The notes beneath the pieces were generated by a model, which saw only the letters and a list, made by a program, of their open reading frames with translations, searched no databases and was not told the DNA's origin. Shown piece after piece: positions 44,221-53,708 of a DNA stretch of 64,000 bases; the first letter of the stretch is position 1, and each line of letters begins with the position of its first letter. A program made the translations under genes and the position numbers. The DNA is from Arthrobacter sp. AQ5-05 (GTDB lineage Bacteria > Actinomycetota > Actinomycetes > Actinomycetales > Micrococcaceae), in NCBI RefSeq assembly GCF_003287975.1, contig NZ_QMKQ01000016.1, positions 1-64,000 on the forward strand, read 5' to 3'.

Positions 44221-44226
44221 ACAAGT
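44211..44226. promoter_or_regulatory. GntR operator candidate 1, over the regulator's start codon
   Basis: ACTTGAGCATACAAGT has arms ACTTG/CAAGT in a 16-base frame. The regulator's ATG (44220-44218) lies inside it, so binding would block its own expression. Confidence 0.65.
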
Positions 44227-44310
44227 GGAATCCGCGGCAATCCGGGGTCCTGGGTGAACTGTAAATGAACAGGTCATGAAGGGATTATCGACCAAATGAA
44301 CCGTTGGTGA

Positions 44311-44326
44311 ACTTGTTTGGACAAGT
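44311..44326. promoter_or_regulatory. GntR operator candidate 2, before the phosphonate operon
   Basis: ACTTGTTTGGACAAGT is a perfect six-base inverted repeat with a four-base spacer, 55 bases before the FAD oxidoreductase start and exactly 100 bp from the first site. Confidence 0.7.
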
Positions 44327-44380
44327 GCCGTTCTGGCTTGATCCCGGGTGCCCCGAGCGGCAACCATCAATGCCGTGAAC

Positions 44381-45580
44381 ATGATCAAAACGAATTCCGA
44401 GGCCACCGCAGAACCGGTGGCAAGCACCGACGTCCTGGTCGTCGGGGCAGGCATCATTGGCCTGGCCCACGCCGCGCTGGCCCTGCAAGCGGGCCTGAGC
44501 GTCACCGTCATCGAACGCGACCACCGTGCGGTGGGCGCCTCGGTGCGCAACTTCGGCCATGCCTGCATCACTGCCCAGCACGGCGAGCTCTACGAACTGG
44601 CCCAGGCCGGCCGGAAGCACTGGCTCGACTTCGCCGCCAAGGCAGGGTTCTGGGCCATCGAGTCCGGCGCCCTGGTGGTCGCCGCGACGGAGACCGAGCT
44701 GCAACTGCTGCGCGAATTCTCCGCCTCGCGCCCCGAGGGCCAGGTCACCGTCCTGGACCCGGATGCCGTGCGGGCCAGGCTCGGCCGCGAAAACACCGAC
44801 GGCATCCGCGGCGGCGCCTTCCTGGCCGATGACCTGCGTGTCGACCCGCGCACCACCGTCGCCACCCTGGCCGGATGGCTCGACGCCCAGGACGACGCAG
44901 CGGTGCACTTCAACACCGCCGCCCTGGGCTTCGGCAGCGGCACCTCGCGCAGGGCCCGGGTGGACACCGGCCGCGGCGCCTTCGAGGCGGACCGGGTATT
45001 CATCTGCGTCGGCCACGACGTGGATTACCTGTTCCCGCAGATCGCCGCCGAGCACCGGATCACCCGCTGCGCCCTGCAGATGGCCGCGGCCCCCGCCCCG
45101 GAAAGCACCACCATCATCCCGGCAGTGCTCACCGCGACCTCCATGCTGCGCTACGACGCCTTCACGCAGCTGCCCTCGGCGAGCGCACTGCGCGCACAGG
45201 TCGCCGCCGCACGCCCGGACCTGCTGGAGATCGGCGCCAACGTGATGTTCACACAGCGTCCCGACGGCACCTTGCTGCTCGGGGACTCGCACTCCTACGG
45301 CCTGGCCCAGGACCCGTTCCTGAACGAATCCACGACCCAGACGCTCCTGCAGGCCGCGGCGAAGGTGCTCGATGTCCGGTCCTTCGACACTTCCGAACGC
45401 TGGCAGGGCATCTATGCCTCCTCCGAGGTCTCCCCGCTCCTGGTGCGCGACATCACCGAGGCCATCACCCTGGTCTCGGTGACCAGCGGCATCGGCATGA
45501 CGCTCTCCTTCGGCCTGGCCGAGGCAAACCTCAACTCCCGTCCCGTCTCCCGGCCCACCGCCTCCACCACCACCCGCTAA
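44381..45580 (+). CDS. FAD-dependent oxidoreductase of phosphonate catabolism (TIGR03364 type)
   Basis: DAO-fold flavoprotein of 399 residues. The FAD motif is VLVVGAGIIGLAHAALALQAGLSVTVIER at about residues 18-46, followed by GASVRNFGHAC. The C-terminus has WQGIYASS and VTSGIGMTLSFGLAE. This group recurs in phosphonate clusters beside phosphonatase-like HADs. Members have been reported to oxidise N-methylated 2-aminoethylphosphonate to phosphonoacetaldehyde, which fits the neighbours. An in-frame GTG at 44348 is an alternative start. It leads the phnDCE operon. Confidence 0.88.
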   Translation: MIKTNSEATAEPVASTDVLVVGAGIIGLAHAALALQAGLSVTVIERDHRAVGASVRNFGHACITAQHGELYELAQAGRKHWLDFAAKAGFWAIESGALVVAATETELQLLREFSASRPEGQVTVLDPDAVRARLGRENTDGIRGGAFLADDLRVDPRTTVATLAGWLDAQDDAAVHFNTAALGFGSGTSRRARVDTGRGAFEADRVFICVGHDVDYLFPQIAAEHRITRCALQMAAAPAPESTTIIPAVLTATSMLRYDAFTQLPSASALRAQVAAARPDLLEIGANVMFTQRPDGTLLLGDSHSYGLAQDPFLNESTTQTLLQAAAKVLDVRSFDTSERWQGIYASSEVSPLLVRDITEAITLVSVTSGIGMTLSFGLAEANLNSRPVSRPTASTTTR

Positions 45581-45594
45581 GGACCAGGCTTTCC

Positions 45595-46509
45595 ATGAAA
45601 ACCACTCGCACCCTCGCCCTGTCCCTGGCAGCGCTCGCTGCCTTCACGCTGGCGGGTTGCTCCTCCACCGAGGCCCCGGCCAACGCCGATTCCAACGCCT
45701 TCTGCCCCACCGGGGAACTGAAATTCGGCATAGAACCGTTCGAAGACCCCACCAAGCTCGAACCCGCCTACCAGGTCCTGGCCTCCGCACTGGGCAAGGA
45801 ACTGGACTGCAAGGTCGAAGTCCAGGTCGTGGAGGACTACGCCGCCGAAGTGCTCTCGATGCGCAACGGCAAGCTGGACATCGGCCAGTTCGGTCCCATG
45901 GGCTACGTCTTCGCCTCCACCAAGGCCAACGCCGAGCCGCTGGCGTCCTTCGGCACCTCCGATGGCTTGCTCTCCTCCTACACCGCCGGCATCTGGGTAC
46001 CGGAGGACTCGGACATCCGGTCCATCGAGGACTTGCGAGGCAAGGACCTGGCCCTGGGCTCGGTCGGTTCCACCAGCGGGGACGTGCTTCCGCGCTTCGG
46101 CCTGAAAAAGGCCGGAATCGCCGAGGACGAACTGAACATGAACTACGCCGGCGGGCACCCCGAGGCCCTGCTGGCCCTGGCCAAGGGCACCGTGGACGCG
46201 GCCCAGATCAACTCGCAGACCCTGGCCAGCGCCACCGAATCGGGCAACTTCGACCCCGCCGGATTCCGCCAGGTCTGGGAAAGCGAAGCCATCCCCAACG
46301 ACCCGATCACTGTCTCGGCGGACGCCGACCCGGCCTTCAAGGCCGCGGTGAAGGACGCGCTGCTGAACCTGGCCCCGGCCGACATCGAGGCCGTGGGCAA
46401 GTTCCTGGACGTCACCCCGGCCGGGCCCCTGATCGAGGTCACCAGGGAAACCTACAACCCGCTCTTCGACCTGGCCGAAACCATGGGCCTGACCGAGAAG
46501 GACATCTAA
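45595..46509 (+). CDS. phnD: phosphonate ABC transporter binding lipoprotein
   Basis: Lipoprotein of 304 residues with lipobox LAGC (about residues 18-21). The PhnD pattern is clear: LKFGIEPFEDPTKLEPAYQVLASALGKEL, KLDIGQFGPMGYVFA, IEDLRGKDLALGSVGSTSGDVLPR and the late SEAIPNDPITVS. It follows the FAD oxidoreductase by 14 bases and overlaps the ATPase start (TAATG). It captures a phosphonate outside the membrane, probably a 2-aminoethylphosphonate derivative. Confidence 0.95.
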   Translation: MKTTRTLALSLAALAAFTLAGCSSTEAPANADSNAFCPTGELKFGIEPFEDPTKLEPAYQVLASALGKELDCKVEVQVVEDYAAEVLSMRNGKLDIGQFGPMGYVFASTKANAEPLASFGTSDGLLSSYTAGIWVPEDSDIRSIEDLRGKDLALGSVGSTSGDVLPRFGLKKAGIAEDELNMNYAGGHPEALLALAKGTVDAAQINSQTLASATESGNFDPAGFRQVWESEAIPNDPITVSADADPAFKAAVKDALLNLAPADIEAVGKFLDVTPAGPLIEVTRETYNPLFDLAETMGLTEKDI

Positions 46510-47318
46510 TGACCACCCTGCACCTTCCAATCCCCCGGCTGGCCCAAGCCGCAGTGCCCGGCGAACCCATCCTTGAGGTGGAAAACCTCACCAAGTCCTT
46601 TGGCGGACGCACCGTGCTGGACGGGGTCGATTTCACCCTGTCCCGCGGCTCCGTTGTCGCCTTCCTGGGCGCCAACGGCTCGGGCAAGTCGACCACGCTC
46701 AAGTGCATCATGGGCCTGGAGACCCCCGAGGACGGCTCCATCAAGTTGGCCGGAACCGAGCTGTCCGCGCTGCGCGGAACCGAACTGGCCAAGGCCAGGT
46801 CCGCGGTGGCCATGGTCTTCCAGAAGATCCACCTGGTCCCGCGCCGCACCGCACTGGACAACGTATGCGCCGGCGCCCTGGGCAGGCTCGGCGGCCCGGC
46901 CTCCATCAGCCCGATGTTCTTCCCCCGCGAGCTGAAGGAGGAGGCCATGGCTGCCCTGGCCCGCGTCGGCATGGCCGACCGTGCCCATGAGAAGGCCGGC
47001 CGGCTTTCGGGCGGACAGGCCCAGCGTGTGGCGGTCGCCCGCGCCCTGTGCCAGCGCGCTTCCGTGGTGCTGGCCGACGAGCCGGTCTCCGCCCTTGACC
47101 CGCGCGCCGCCGAGGAAGTCATGGCACTGCTGGCCGAACTGGCCCACGAGGAAAACCTGGCCGTGGCCGCGGTGCTGCATCAGCCGGATTTGGCCCTGCG
47201 CCACGCCGACACCGTTATCGGCCTGATAGACGGCCGCATCGAATACTCCGGGGACATCTCCGGCCTGGATGCGTCCATGCAGGCCCGCCTCTACACCCCG
47301 CACCGGGCAGCGGCATGA
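46509..47318 (+). CDS. phnC: phosphonate ABC transporter ATPase
   Basis: ATPase of 269 residues. Walker A GANGSGKS, Q-loop VFQKIHLVPRRTALDNV, signature LSGGQAQR, Walker B VVLADEPVSALDPRAAEEV and the switch His in VLHQPDLALRHAD are all present. The VFQKIHLVPRRTALDNV segment with the long spacer is typical of PhnC. Both ends overlap the neighbours (TAATG and ATGA), so phnD, phnC and phnE are coupled. Confidence 0.94.
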   Translation: MTTLHLPIPRLAQAAVPGEPILEVENLTKSFGGRTVLDGVDFTLSRGSVVAFLGANGSGKSTTLKCIMGLETPEDGSIKLAGTELSALRGTELAKARSAVAMVFQKIHLVPRRTALDNVCAGALGRLGGPASISPMFFPRELKEEAMAALARVGMADRAHEKAGRLSGGQAQRVAVARALCQRASVVLADEPVSALDPRAAEEVMALLAELAHEENLAVAAVLHQPDLALRHADTVIGLIDGRIEYSGDISGLDASMQARLYTPHRAAA

Positions 47319-48133
47319 GCGCACCGGTCGCACGGCTCTCGGTTCCCAAGCTCCCCAACGCCGGGTGGCGGATCACCTCGATCCTCACCGCCATCGCGGT
47401 GTTCGTCGTGCTGCACGTCTTCGCGCTGCGCGGCACCGACTTCGAGGTGGCGGCACTGGTCACCGGCGCCGAGGGCATGGCCTCCTTCCTGGCCGACGCC
47501 TTCCCGCCGGACCTGGACTGGGAAGGGGTGCTGGCCCCGGCCTTGAAGGCCACCACGGTGACGCTGTGGATCGGCCTGTTGGGCACCACGCTCTCGATTC
47601 CCAGTGCCCTGCTGCTGGCGGTGTTCGCTTCACGCACCACCACCCCGCACCGGGCCGTGTACCAGCTCTCCCGCGCGATCCTGTCCTTCTTCCGCGCGGT
47701 CCCCGACATCGTGTTCGCGCTGATCTTCGTCACCGCGGTGGGCCTTGGCCCCTTCGCCGGGGTGCTCGCGTTGATCTGCCACAACACCGGGGTCATGGGC
47801 AAGCTCTGGGCCGAGTCCATGGAGGAGACCGACAACGGTCCGCAACAGGCACTGTCCACCGCCGGTGCCTCGCGCCTGCAGCAGGTCACCCACGCGGCCC
47901 TGCCCATGGTGCTGGGCCAATTCGTCGGGTTGCTGCTCTACCGCTTCGACGTGAACGTGCGCTCCTCGCTGGTGCTGGGACTCGTCGGTGCCGGCGGCAT
48001 CGGGCTGCTGATCAACCAGTCCATCAAGTCCTTCCGCTTCGATGCGATGGCCACGCAGATCATCGTGGTGCTGGTGCTGATCATCCTGGTCGACCAGCTC
48101 TCCTCGTTCATCAGGCGCAAGCTCGAGGTCTAG
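47315..48133 (+). CDS. phnE: phosphonate ABC transporter permease
   Basis: Membrane subunit of 272 residues with six hydrophobic segments. The PhnE signs are ATTVTLWIGLLGTTLSIPSALLLAVFAS, LSFFRAVPDIVFALIFV and the EAA-type loop STAGASRLQQVTHAALP followed by FDVNVRSSLVLGLVGAGGIGLLI. It ends the operon; the next recognisable gene is 1 kb away. Confidence 0.94.
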   Translation: MSAPVARLSVPKLPNAGWRITSILTAIAVFVVLHVFALRGTDFEVAALVTGAEGMASFLADAFPPDLDWEGVLAPALKATTVTLWIGLLGTTLSIPSALLLAVFASRTTTPHRAVYQLSRAILSFFRAVPDIVFALIFVTAVGLGPFAGVLALICHNTGVMGKLWAESMEETDNGPQQALSTAGASRLQQVTHAALPMVLGQFVGLLLYRFDVNVRSSLVLGLVGAGGIGLLINQSIKSFRFDAMATQIIVVLVLIILVDQLSSFIRRKLEV

Positions 48134-49136
48134 CAGGACTTTCCGGGCCTCGGGCTGCGTGGAGGAGCGGAGGAGCGCAAGCTTGTCCAAGGCCAGCGGG
48201 CCATATGAAGCAGGCTCCGCCGTCCACAGGGGCATGGCAGGCGCCAAGCGAACCTTGCTCCCGAACGGTATACGCGCCATGCACTGGTTGCCGCGCGTGG
48301 CTGGCCCGTTATGCCATGGCGGGCGGGGCTGCAGCACCCACCGGGGCTTCCGACGAAGAACGGATTTGGGTGCCCCGGTGCTGCCGAGGCTTGTTCTGGT
48401 GCCGGGAATTGCCGTGAACGGGCCCGCCGCTGAAATCTCGGTGCCGACACCACCCTGCACGTGGCAAGAAGCTTCGTCGTGACCCCTCCGGTGCTTAGCC
48501 TCCATTGTCCTCCGATGCAGATTGGTGGCGCTTGCCGAAGCTGGGCAGCCCTGCCGAGAAGGCACACCAGTGAGCCCACGCCTAGGCCTGCACACGATGA
48601 TTCCGCAGCGCCAAAAACCCTTGGAACCATCGAACGACATACCTTCCACGCGTATGCCACTGCGTGAATCAGGACGCGCGGGCACCACCCCAGGGTGCGG
48701 ACCGGATCCTCCAACCTTTGGCACCGGTAACAGGATCAACCACTTCAGCTTGCACCTGGGCTCCATCGATTGCGGCGGCACACCGTCGGTTGAGCCAGCA
48801 CATTGTCATCGTTGGGCCACAGGATCCCCACCATCCGGTCCTTTGGCATGCAGAATCCTGGAAAGCCCGGCCTGGGTTTCCTCTATCCCGACAACAGGAA
48901 CAACGCGTATACGCTTGCGAACGAGCTCGGCAGCAACATCGCCCTGGGTTTCTGGAAGGCAGCGCGGTTCGCGCTGCCTTCGTCTTGGGAATCGTGTCCG
49001 GCTCCATGCTGGCGGCCGATTCCGATCGGTGCCATGATCGAGGTATCGCCGAAAATGAAAATCTGGATAAGGGTAAGACGACCCTCCTGCGATTACCACC
49101 TGGGGTCGGGAAACCTCGTCATCGGAGGACAACAAC
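48134..49136. other. 1-kb region without recognisable genes
   Basis: No frame on either strand resembles a protein family, although several open frames of 60-190 codons exist. On the minus strand a readable piece (AAELVRKRIRVVPVVG followed in another frame by GILWPNDDN) around 48810-48960 looks like decayed coding sequence. The region separates the phosphonate operon from the stress/fermentation block and may mark the edge of a transferred segment. The right end holds the ackA promoter and a GGG-N8-CCC box. Confidence 0.45.
49070..49085. promoter_or_regulatory. DosR-box-like palindrome upstream of ackA
   Basis: AGGGTAAGACGACCCT has GGG and CCC arms separated by eight bases, the spacing of the mycobacterial DosR box, 51 bases before the ackA start. 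The inner bases match the DosR consensus only in part. Confidence 0.4.
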
Positions 49137-50285
49137 GTGCTCATATTGGTGCTGAATTCCGGCTCATCGTCAATCAAGTTCCAGCTGCACCGGTTACAAG
49201 AACCGAGCACCGCGAACCGGTCCACGGTGCTGGTCGCCGGCCAGGTCGAGAGGCTTGCCGGGGTCGAAGCTCCGAGCGAGTATGGGCAGACCCTCAGCCA
49301 AGTCAACCAGCAGGTGATTCCGGTCTTGTCTGGGCAGAAAATCGATGTGATCGGACATCGGGTGGTCCATGGAGGCGAACTCTTCACGGAACCCACCGTG
49401 CTTACCGACGAGGTCATCGGTGCACTGGAACAGCTGACTCATTTGGCGCCGCTGCACATACCCCAGGACGTTGCCGGAATCCGTGCTGCTGCCACCATCT
49501 GGCCCGGAATCCCTCAGGTTGCCGTCTTCGACACTGCGTTCCACCGGACCCTGCCCGAATCTGCCTGGCGCTTTGCCATCCCGGACGACCTCTACCTCGA
49601 CCACGGGATCCGACGCTATGGCTTTCACGGTATCTCCCTTGCCTTTGTAACCGACCAAGCGTCCAGCTTCCTCGGGATCCCTTCCGAAGCACTCGACGGC
49701 ATCGTCGCCCATTTGGGCAATGGCGCCTCCGTAACCGCCATTCGCGGAGGACGGAGCATCGATACGTCCATGGGCTTCACTCCCGTGGACGGCCTGGTCA
49801 TGGGAACCCGGTGCGGGGACCTCGATCCCTCGGTGATCTTGTTCCTGCAACGCCGGGGACTCGACGCCGATGCGATCGAGGAACTTCTCAACCGGAAGTC
49901 CGGCCTGCGGGCCCTTTGCGGCACCAGTGACATGCGATCGGTCGAGGAAGCGGCCCAAGCCGGCCAGGCCAGGGCCGTCCTCGCCATGGAGATCGCCGCC
50001 TACCGACTCGCGAAATACATTGGCGGCTACCATGTGGCTGTCGGCGGAGCCAAGGTGCTGGTCTTTACCGGTGGCATCGGGGAAAATTCGGCCGCTTTTC
50101 GTTCGTTGGTTCTTGGCAAGCTGGCCCCGCTGGGAATCGTGCCGGACGGCTCCGCCAACGAGGGAGGTGCCACGGGGACGCGGTTGATTAGCTCCGCATG
50201 TTCTTCGTTCCCGGTTCTCGTTGTTCCCACCGATGAAGCATCCGTCATTGCAGCAGCCGCTGCCTCGCTGTTGCCGATTCCCTAG
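49137..50285 (+). CDS. ackA: acetate kinase
   Basis: Enzyme of 382 residues that interconverts acetyl phosphate plus ADP with acetate plus ATP. Motifs are in order: LVLNSGSSSIKFQL at the N-terminus, IGHRVVHGGE, VFDTAFHRTLPESAWRFAIPDDL, RRYGFHGISLAFVT, VAHLGNGASVTAIRGGRSIDTSMGFTPVDGLVMGTRCGDLDP (by segments) and LVFTGGIGENSAAFR. The GTG at 49137 has CGGAGG upstream. Phosphoketolase encoded nearby makes the acetyl phosphate. Its stop overlaps that of the convergent mgtA by four bases. Confidence 0.96.
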   Translation: MLILVLNSGSSSIKFQLHRLQEPSTANRSTVLVAGQVERLAGVEAPSEYGQTLSQVNQQVIPVLSGQKIDVIGHRVVHGGELFTEPTVLTDEVIGALEQLTHLAPLHIPQDVAGIRAAATIWPGIPQVAVFDTAFHRTLPESAWRFAIPDDLYLDHGIRRYGFHGISLAFVTDQASSFLGIPSEALDGIVAHLGNGASVTAIRGGRSIDTSMGFTPVDGLVMGTRCGDLDPSVILFLQRRGLDADAIEELLNRKSGLRALCGTSDMRSVEEAAQAGQARAVLAMEIAAYRLAKYIGGYHVAVGGAKVLVFTGGIGENSAAFRSLVLGKLAPLGIVPDGSANEGGATGTRLISSACSSFPVLVVPTDEASVIAAAAASLLPIP

Positions 50286-52996
50286 GTCGCCCGGTGGTCC
50301 GCGCTGGACCGGACAACTTGCTTGCTGGCCACACGCGCACCTCCCGGCCCCAGGGGCCCGGCAACGCTGAACCGAGAAGCGCGCCGATGCACATGGTGGG
50401 GCCCTCCGCGTTTGCGGCTTGTCGGTGCCCTGCGCTCCGATCTTGAAAAGAACCAGCTCTTGGCAATTTCGACCAAGACGAGGTACACCACCGTCAGCCC
50501 AAGCAGCGACAGGAAGAACGGGGCAGGCAACGGATCAAAACCCAGCAGGCCAGCCACCGGTGACAAGGGGATAAAAATGCCCAGCGCGACCACTCCCAAG
50601 GCGGACCCAAGCAGTCCCATCGAGGGTCGGCTGCGAAGGAACGGCACACGGCGGGTCCTGATCGCAAAAATGATCAGAGTTTGCGTCGCGATGGATTCAA
50701 TGAACCAACCGGCCCGAAACTCGCCTTGAGCCGCATGGAATGCGAAGATCATCAGGCTGAAGGTCGCAAAATCAAAGAGCGAACTGATCGGTCCGAACAG
50801 GAGCATGAAGCGCCGAATAAGGGAGATGTCCCAATGCGAGGGTGCGAACATCTGTTCCTTGTCCACGTTGTCCCCGGGGATGGCAAGCTGTCCGGTGTCA
50901 TAGAGCAGGTTGTTGAGCAGGATTTGCCCCGGCAGCATGGGCAGGAAACTCAAGACAACGGAGGCTGTAGCCGCACTGAACATGTTCCCGAAATTGCTTG
51001 AGGTTCCCATCAACACATATTTCATGGTGTTGGCAAAGATCCTCCGTCCGTCTCGGACTCCTTCGGCCAGGACGCCCAGGTCCTTGTCCATCAGGACAAT
51101 GTCGGCCGCGTCCTTCGCAACGTCCGTAGCGCTGTCAACAGAGATTCCTACGTCTGCCTTGTGAAGTCCGAGGGCGTCGTTGACGCCGTCCCCCAGGAAT
51201 CCGACGGCGCTTCCGTCTTGCCGCAGAAGCCTGATAAGTCTTGCCTTCTGTTCGGGGGAAACCCTGGCAAAGATGTTTGCGTCCCGGGCAGCAACGATCA
51301 AATGCTCATCCGTCATCGCGTCCATCTGGATTCCGGTCAGGGTTCCGCCCAATACCAGGCCCAGCTCCCGACACACCTTCTCGGCCACCCTGGCGTTGTC
51401 CCCCGTGGCGATCTTCACCGTGATGCCCAACGCTGCCAGCTCCACGAGCGACTCCTTGGCATTCGGCTTCGGGTTGTCCTGGAAGGTAAGGAATCCGGCC
51501 AGGCGCAATCCCCGTTCGTCGGCGATTCCAAGTCCGGGCAGGTTGACGGTGGCACGGGTAGCCACAGCGACCACTCTCGCGCCCTGATCGTATAGTTCAT
51601 CAAGTCGGGAATGCGCATCGGGAGGGACGTCGACACACAAGCGCATGAGATCTTCCGGGGCACCCTTGCTGATGATGCGTTGGTTCCCGGCCGGGTCCGA
51701 CACCAGAACACTGGACATCCTGCGTTGGTGGTCAAAGGGAACAATGTCCACCCGCTTCCAGCTGCCCGGCACAAATTCACGGGCTGCCGGAGCATTCCAT
51801 AACGCGGTGTCCAAGGGATTGTGTCCTTCCGTGGAGACCACTGCACCGGAAAAGTCCATTTCCGTGGAGACCAGTCCCAGGACGAACAGTTCCGCAACGG
51901 AGAGGTCCGGAAGCACCGGCAGTGCCTTCGAGAAGCCGATGCGACCCTCGGTCAGGGTCCCGGTCTTGTCGGTGACCAGCACGTCCATGTCTCCCAGGTC
52001 TTCGATGCAGACCAGACGTTTGACCAGGACATTCCGTCTGGCCAACATCCTGGTCCCGGTGGCTAGGCAGGTGCTTACCACTGCGGGCAACAGCTGGGGC
52101 GTTATGCCCACCGCAATCGCCAGGGAGAACAGCAATGACTCGATGAACGGACGGCCAAGTAGCAGGTTCGCGATGAAGATGAGCGTAGTCAGGACGACCG
52201 CCACCTGCAGAAGAAGGTACGAGAAACGCTTGAGGCCTTGCTGGAATTCGGTTTGCGGCTGTCCTTCCCCCAAACCCAAGGCGATTTGGCCAAACTCGGC
52301 GCGGCCGCCCGTGGCCACAACCACGCCGGTGCAACTGCCGAATTGGATGACGGTTCCCATGAAGGCGCACGAACTCATGTCCCCAACGGAAACCTCACCG
52401 CCAACGGGGGCAGGATCCTTTCGAACCGGCAGTGATTCCCCCGTGAGGATGCTTTCGTCGCACGACATCTCGTCACAAACCAAGAGCCTGATATCGGCAG
52501 GCACGATAGCGCCCAAGAATAGCCGGACGACATCGCCGGGAACCAACCTCACAACGTCGAGTTGGCGCTCCTTGCCATCCCGCAGGGCCACAACGGTGTG
52601 GGTCACGCGTTTGTGAAGTGCCTCCGCTGCGCGTTCAGCCCGGAATTCGCTGCTGAAACCCAATCCGATACTGACCGCCAAGATCACGGCAATAACCACC
52701 GAGTTGGTGATGTCCCCCAGAAAGACGGATAAACCGGCAGTGGCCAATAGGAGCATGAGGATCGGACTACGCAGTTGCCTCCACAGCACAGCCCAAGGCT
52801 GTGCCTTATGGGTTCGCAATGCGTTGGGGCCCACCACGGCTAGCCGTCGTGCCGCTTCCGGCTCGCCCAGCCCCACCTTGGTCGTGTCCAGGTCAAGCAG
52901 GACACGTTCCGTTGGCCGGCGGGCGGCGTCTTGGATCGAAAGTGCCGGGCTCGCCGCCATTCCCAGTCCGGCTACTTGGACCCCCGCCGGCTTCAT
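50282..52996 (-). CDS. mgtA: magnesium-transporting P-type ATPase (MgtA type)
   Basis: P-type ATPase of about 904 residues in the P3B group. TGES in DESILTGESLPVRKDP, the phosphorylated Asp in VLVTDKTGTLTEG, KGAPEDLMR, and the hinge GFLGDGVNDALGLHKADVGISVDSATDVAKDAADIVL are present. About ten membrane segments include SLAIAVGITPQLLPAVVST, the P3B version of the ion site. The ATG at 52996 overlaps the stop of the universal stress protein gene, so the two are coupled. It ends in a basic tail (SERRAPTSRKRGG). Confidence 0.93.
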   Translation of the reverse strand: MKPAGVQVAGLGMAASPALSIQDAARRPTERVLLDLDTTKVGLGEPEAARRLAVVGPNALRTHKAQPWAVLWRQLRSPILMLLLATAGLSVFLGDITNSVVIAVILAVSIGLGFSSEFRAERAAEALHKRVTHTVVALRDGKERQLDVVRLVPGDVVRLFLGAIVPADIRLLVCDEMSCDESILTGESLPVRKDPAPVGGEVSVGDMSSCAFMGTVIQFGSCTGVVVATGGRAEFGQIALGLGEGQPQTEFQQGLKRFSYLLLQVAVVLTTLIFIANLLLGRPFIESLLFSLAIAVGITPQLLPAVVSTCLATGTRMLARRNVLVKRLVCIEDLGDMDVLVTDKTGTLTEGRIGFSKALPVLPDLSVAELFVLGLVSTEMDFSGAVVSTEGHNPLDTALWNAPAAREFVPGSWKRVDIVPFDHQRRMSSVLVSDPAGNQRIISKGAPEDLMRLCVDVPPDAHSRLDELYDQGARVVAVATRATVNLPGLGIADERGLRLAGFLTFQDNPKPNAKESLVELAALGITVKIATGDNARVAEKVCRELGLVLGGTLTGIQMDAMTDEHLIVAARDANIFARVSPEQKARLIRLLRQDGSAVGFLGDGVNDALGLHKADVGISVDSATDVAKDAADIVLMDKDLGVLAEGVRDGRRIFANTMKYVLMGTSSNFGNMFSAATASVVLSFLPMLPGQILLNNLLYDTGQLAIPGDNVDKEQMFAPSHWDISLIRRFMLLFGPISSLFDFATFSLMIFAFHAAQGEFRAGWFIESIATQTLIIFAIRTRRVPFLRSRPSMGLLGSALGVVALGIFIPLSPVAGLLGFDPLPAPFFLSLLGLTVVYLVLVEIAKSWFFSRSERRAPTSRKRGGPHHVHRRASRFSVAGPLGPGGARVASKQVVRSSADHRAT

Positions 52997-53463
52997 GTTC
53001 CGATCGATTCTTCCGTTGGTGGTTGCGACGGTGAATGGACCACGAGCACCGGACACTTTGCATGCTCCGCACACGCCGAGCTGACGGATCCGAGCAACAA
53101 GCCGGCGAATCCTCCATGACCGCGCGAACCGACGACCAGCATGCAGGCTGAAGCGCTTCGCTCAATCAGGATGCGCGCGGGCATGCCCTGGCAGCACTGC
53201 GCAAACAGGCCCTCAGGCATATTGTTTCCGAAGGCCTCGGCCAGGGAATCGTCCATCACCTGTTGCGCGTCTGTCTCCGGATTCCAGGTCGGGGATGCAT
53301 AGGCACCCCAGGCGTTTTCAAAATGCCACACGTTGACGGCAACGACTACCGCCCCGAGGGAAGGAGCCAGCTTGGCTGCCCATTTGAGGGCTTCCACGGA
53401 ACCGGCAGATCCATCTACTCCCACCAGGATGTGTGCACGATCAATGCTGGCCATGTCTTCCAT
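52993..53463 (-). CDS. universal stress protein (ATP-binding type)
   Basis: UspA-domain protein of about 156 residues. ILVGVDGSAGSVEALKWAAKLA opens the fold, and the ATP-binding loop G-2x-G-9x-G(S/T) is complete in VVGSRGHGGFAGLLLGSVSSACAEHAKCPVLVV. Starts at 53463 (MEDMASID) or 53454 (MASIDRAH) are both possible. It is cotranscribed with mgtA and divergent from the phosphoketolase gene. Similar Usp genes are the most numerous members of the mycobacterial DosR regulon. Confidence 0.92.
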   Translation of the reverse strand: MEDMASIDRAHILVGVDGSAGSVEALKWAAKLAPSLGAVVVAVNVWHFENAWGAYASPTWNPETDAQQVMDDSLAEAFGNNMPEGLFAQCCQGMPARILIERSASACMLVVGSRGHGGFAGLLLGSVSSACAEHAKCPVLVVHSPSQPPTEESIGT

Positions 53464-53582
53464 CGTTCTACCGTTCGTCGTCAACGCGGCACGGGGCAAA
53501 CGACATGTCATGAGCCAGGGGCCACCGCCGAGACCATCCGTCCCCGGATATCAATCATTGGCCCTGTGCGACGCTGCCGAAC

Positions 53583-53598
53583 AGGGTACAACGTCCCT
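53583..53598. promoter_or_regulatory. DosR-box-like palindrome between usp-mgtA and phosphoketolase
   Basis: AGGGTACAACGTCCCT has GGG-N8-CCC spacing; its reverse strand begins GGGAC as in the DosR consensus. It lies in the divergent promoter gap, 120 bases before the Usp start and 111 bases before the preferred phosphoketolase start. Confidence 0.45.
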
Positions 53599-53708
53599 AA
53601 CCGTCCTGCCGGATCCGTGCAACAGTGGAAGCACCGCAGCATCCGCCACTCGATTCGAAGCACCGGTCGGGTGAATCCGGATCAGGCAACGGCCACTTGG
53701 AGCAGTCC

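Noticed and set aside
48130-49037. Several 100-190-codon frames in the 1-kb gap before ackA
   Set aside because: Arg/Ser/Pro-rich, mutually overlapping on both strands and without motifs; treated as non-coding or decayed.
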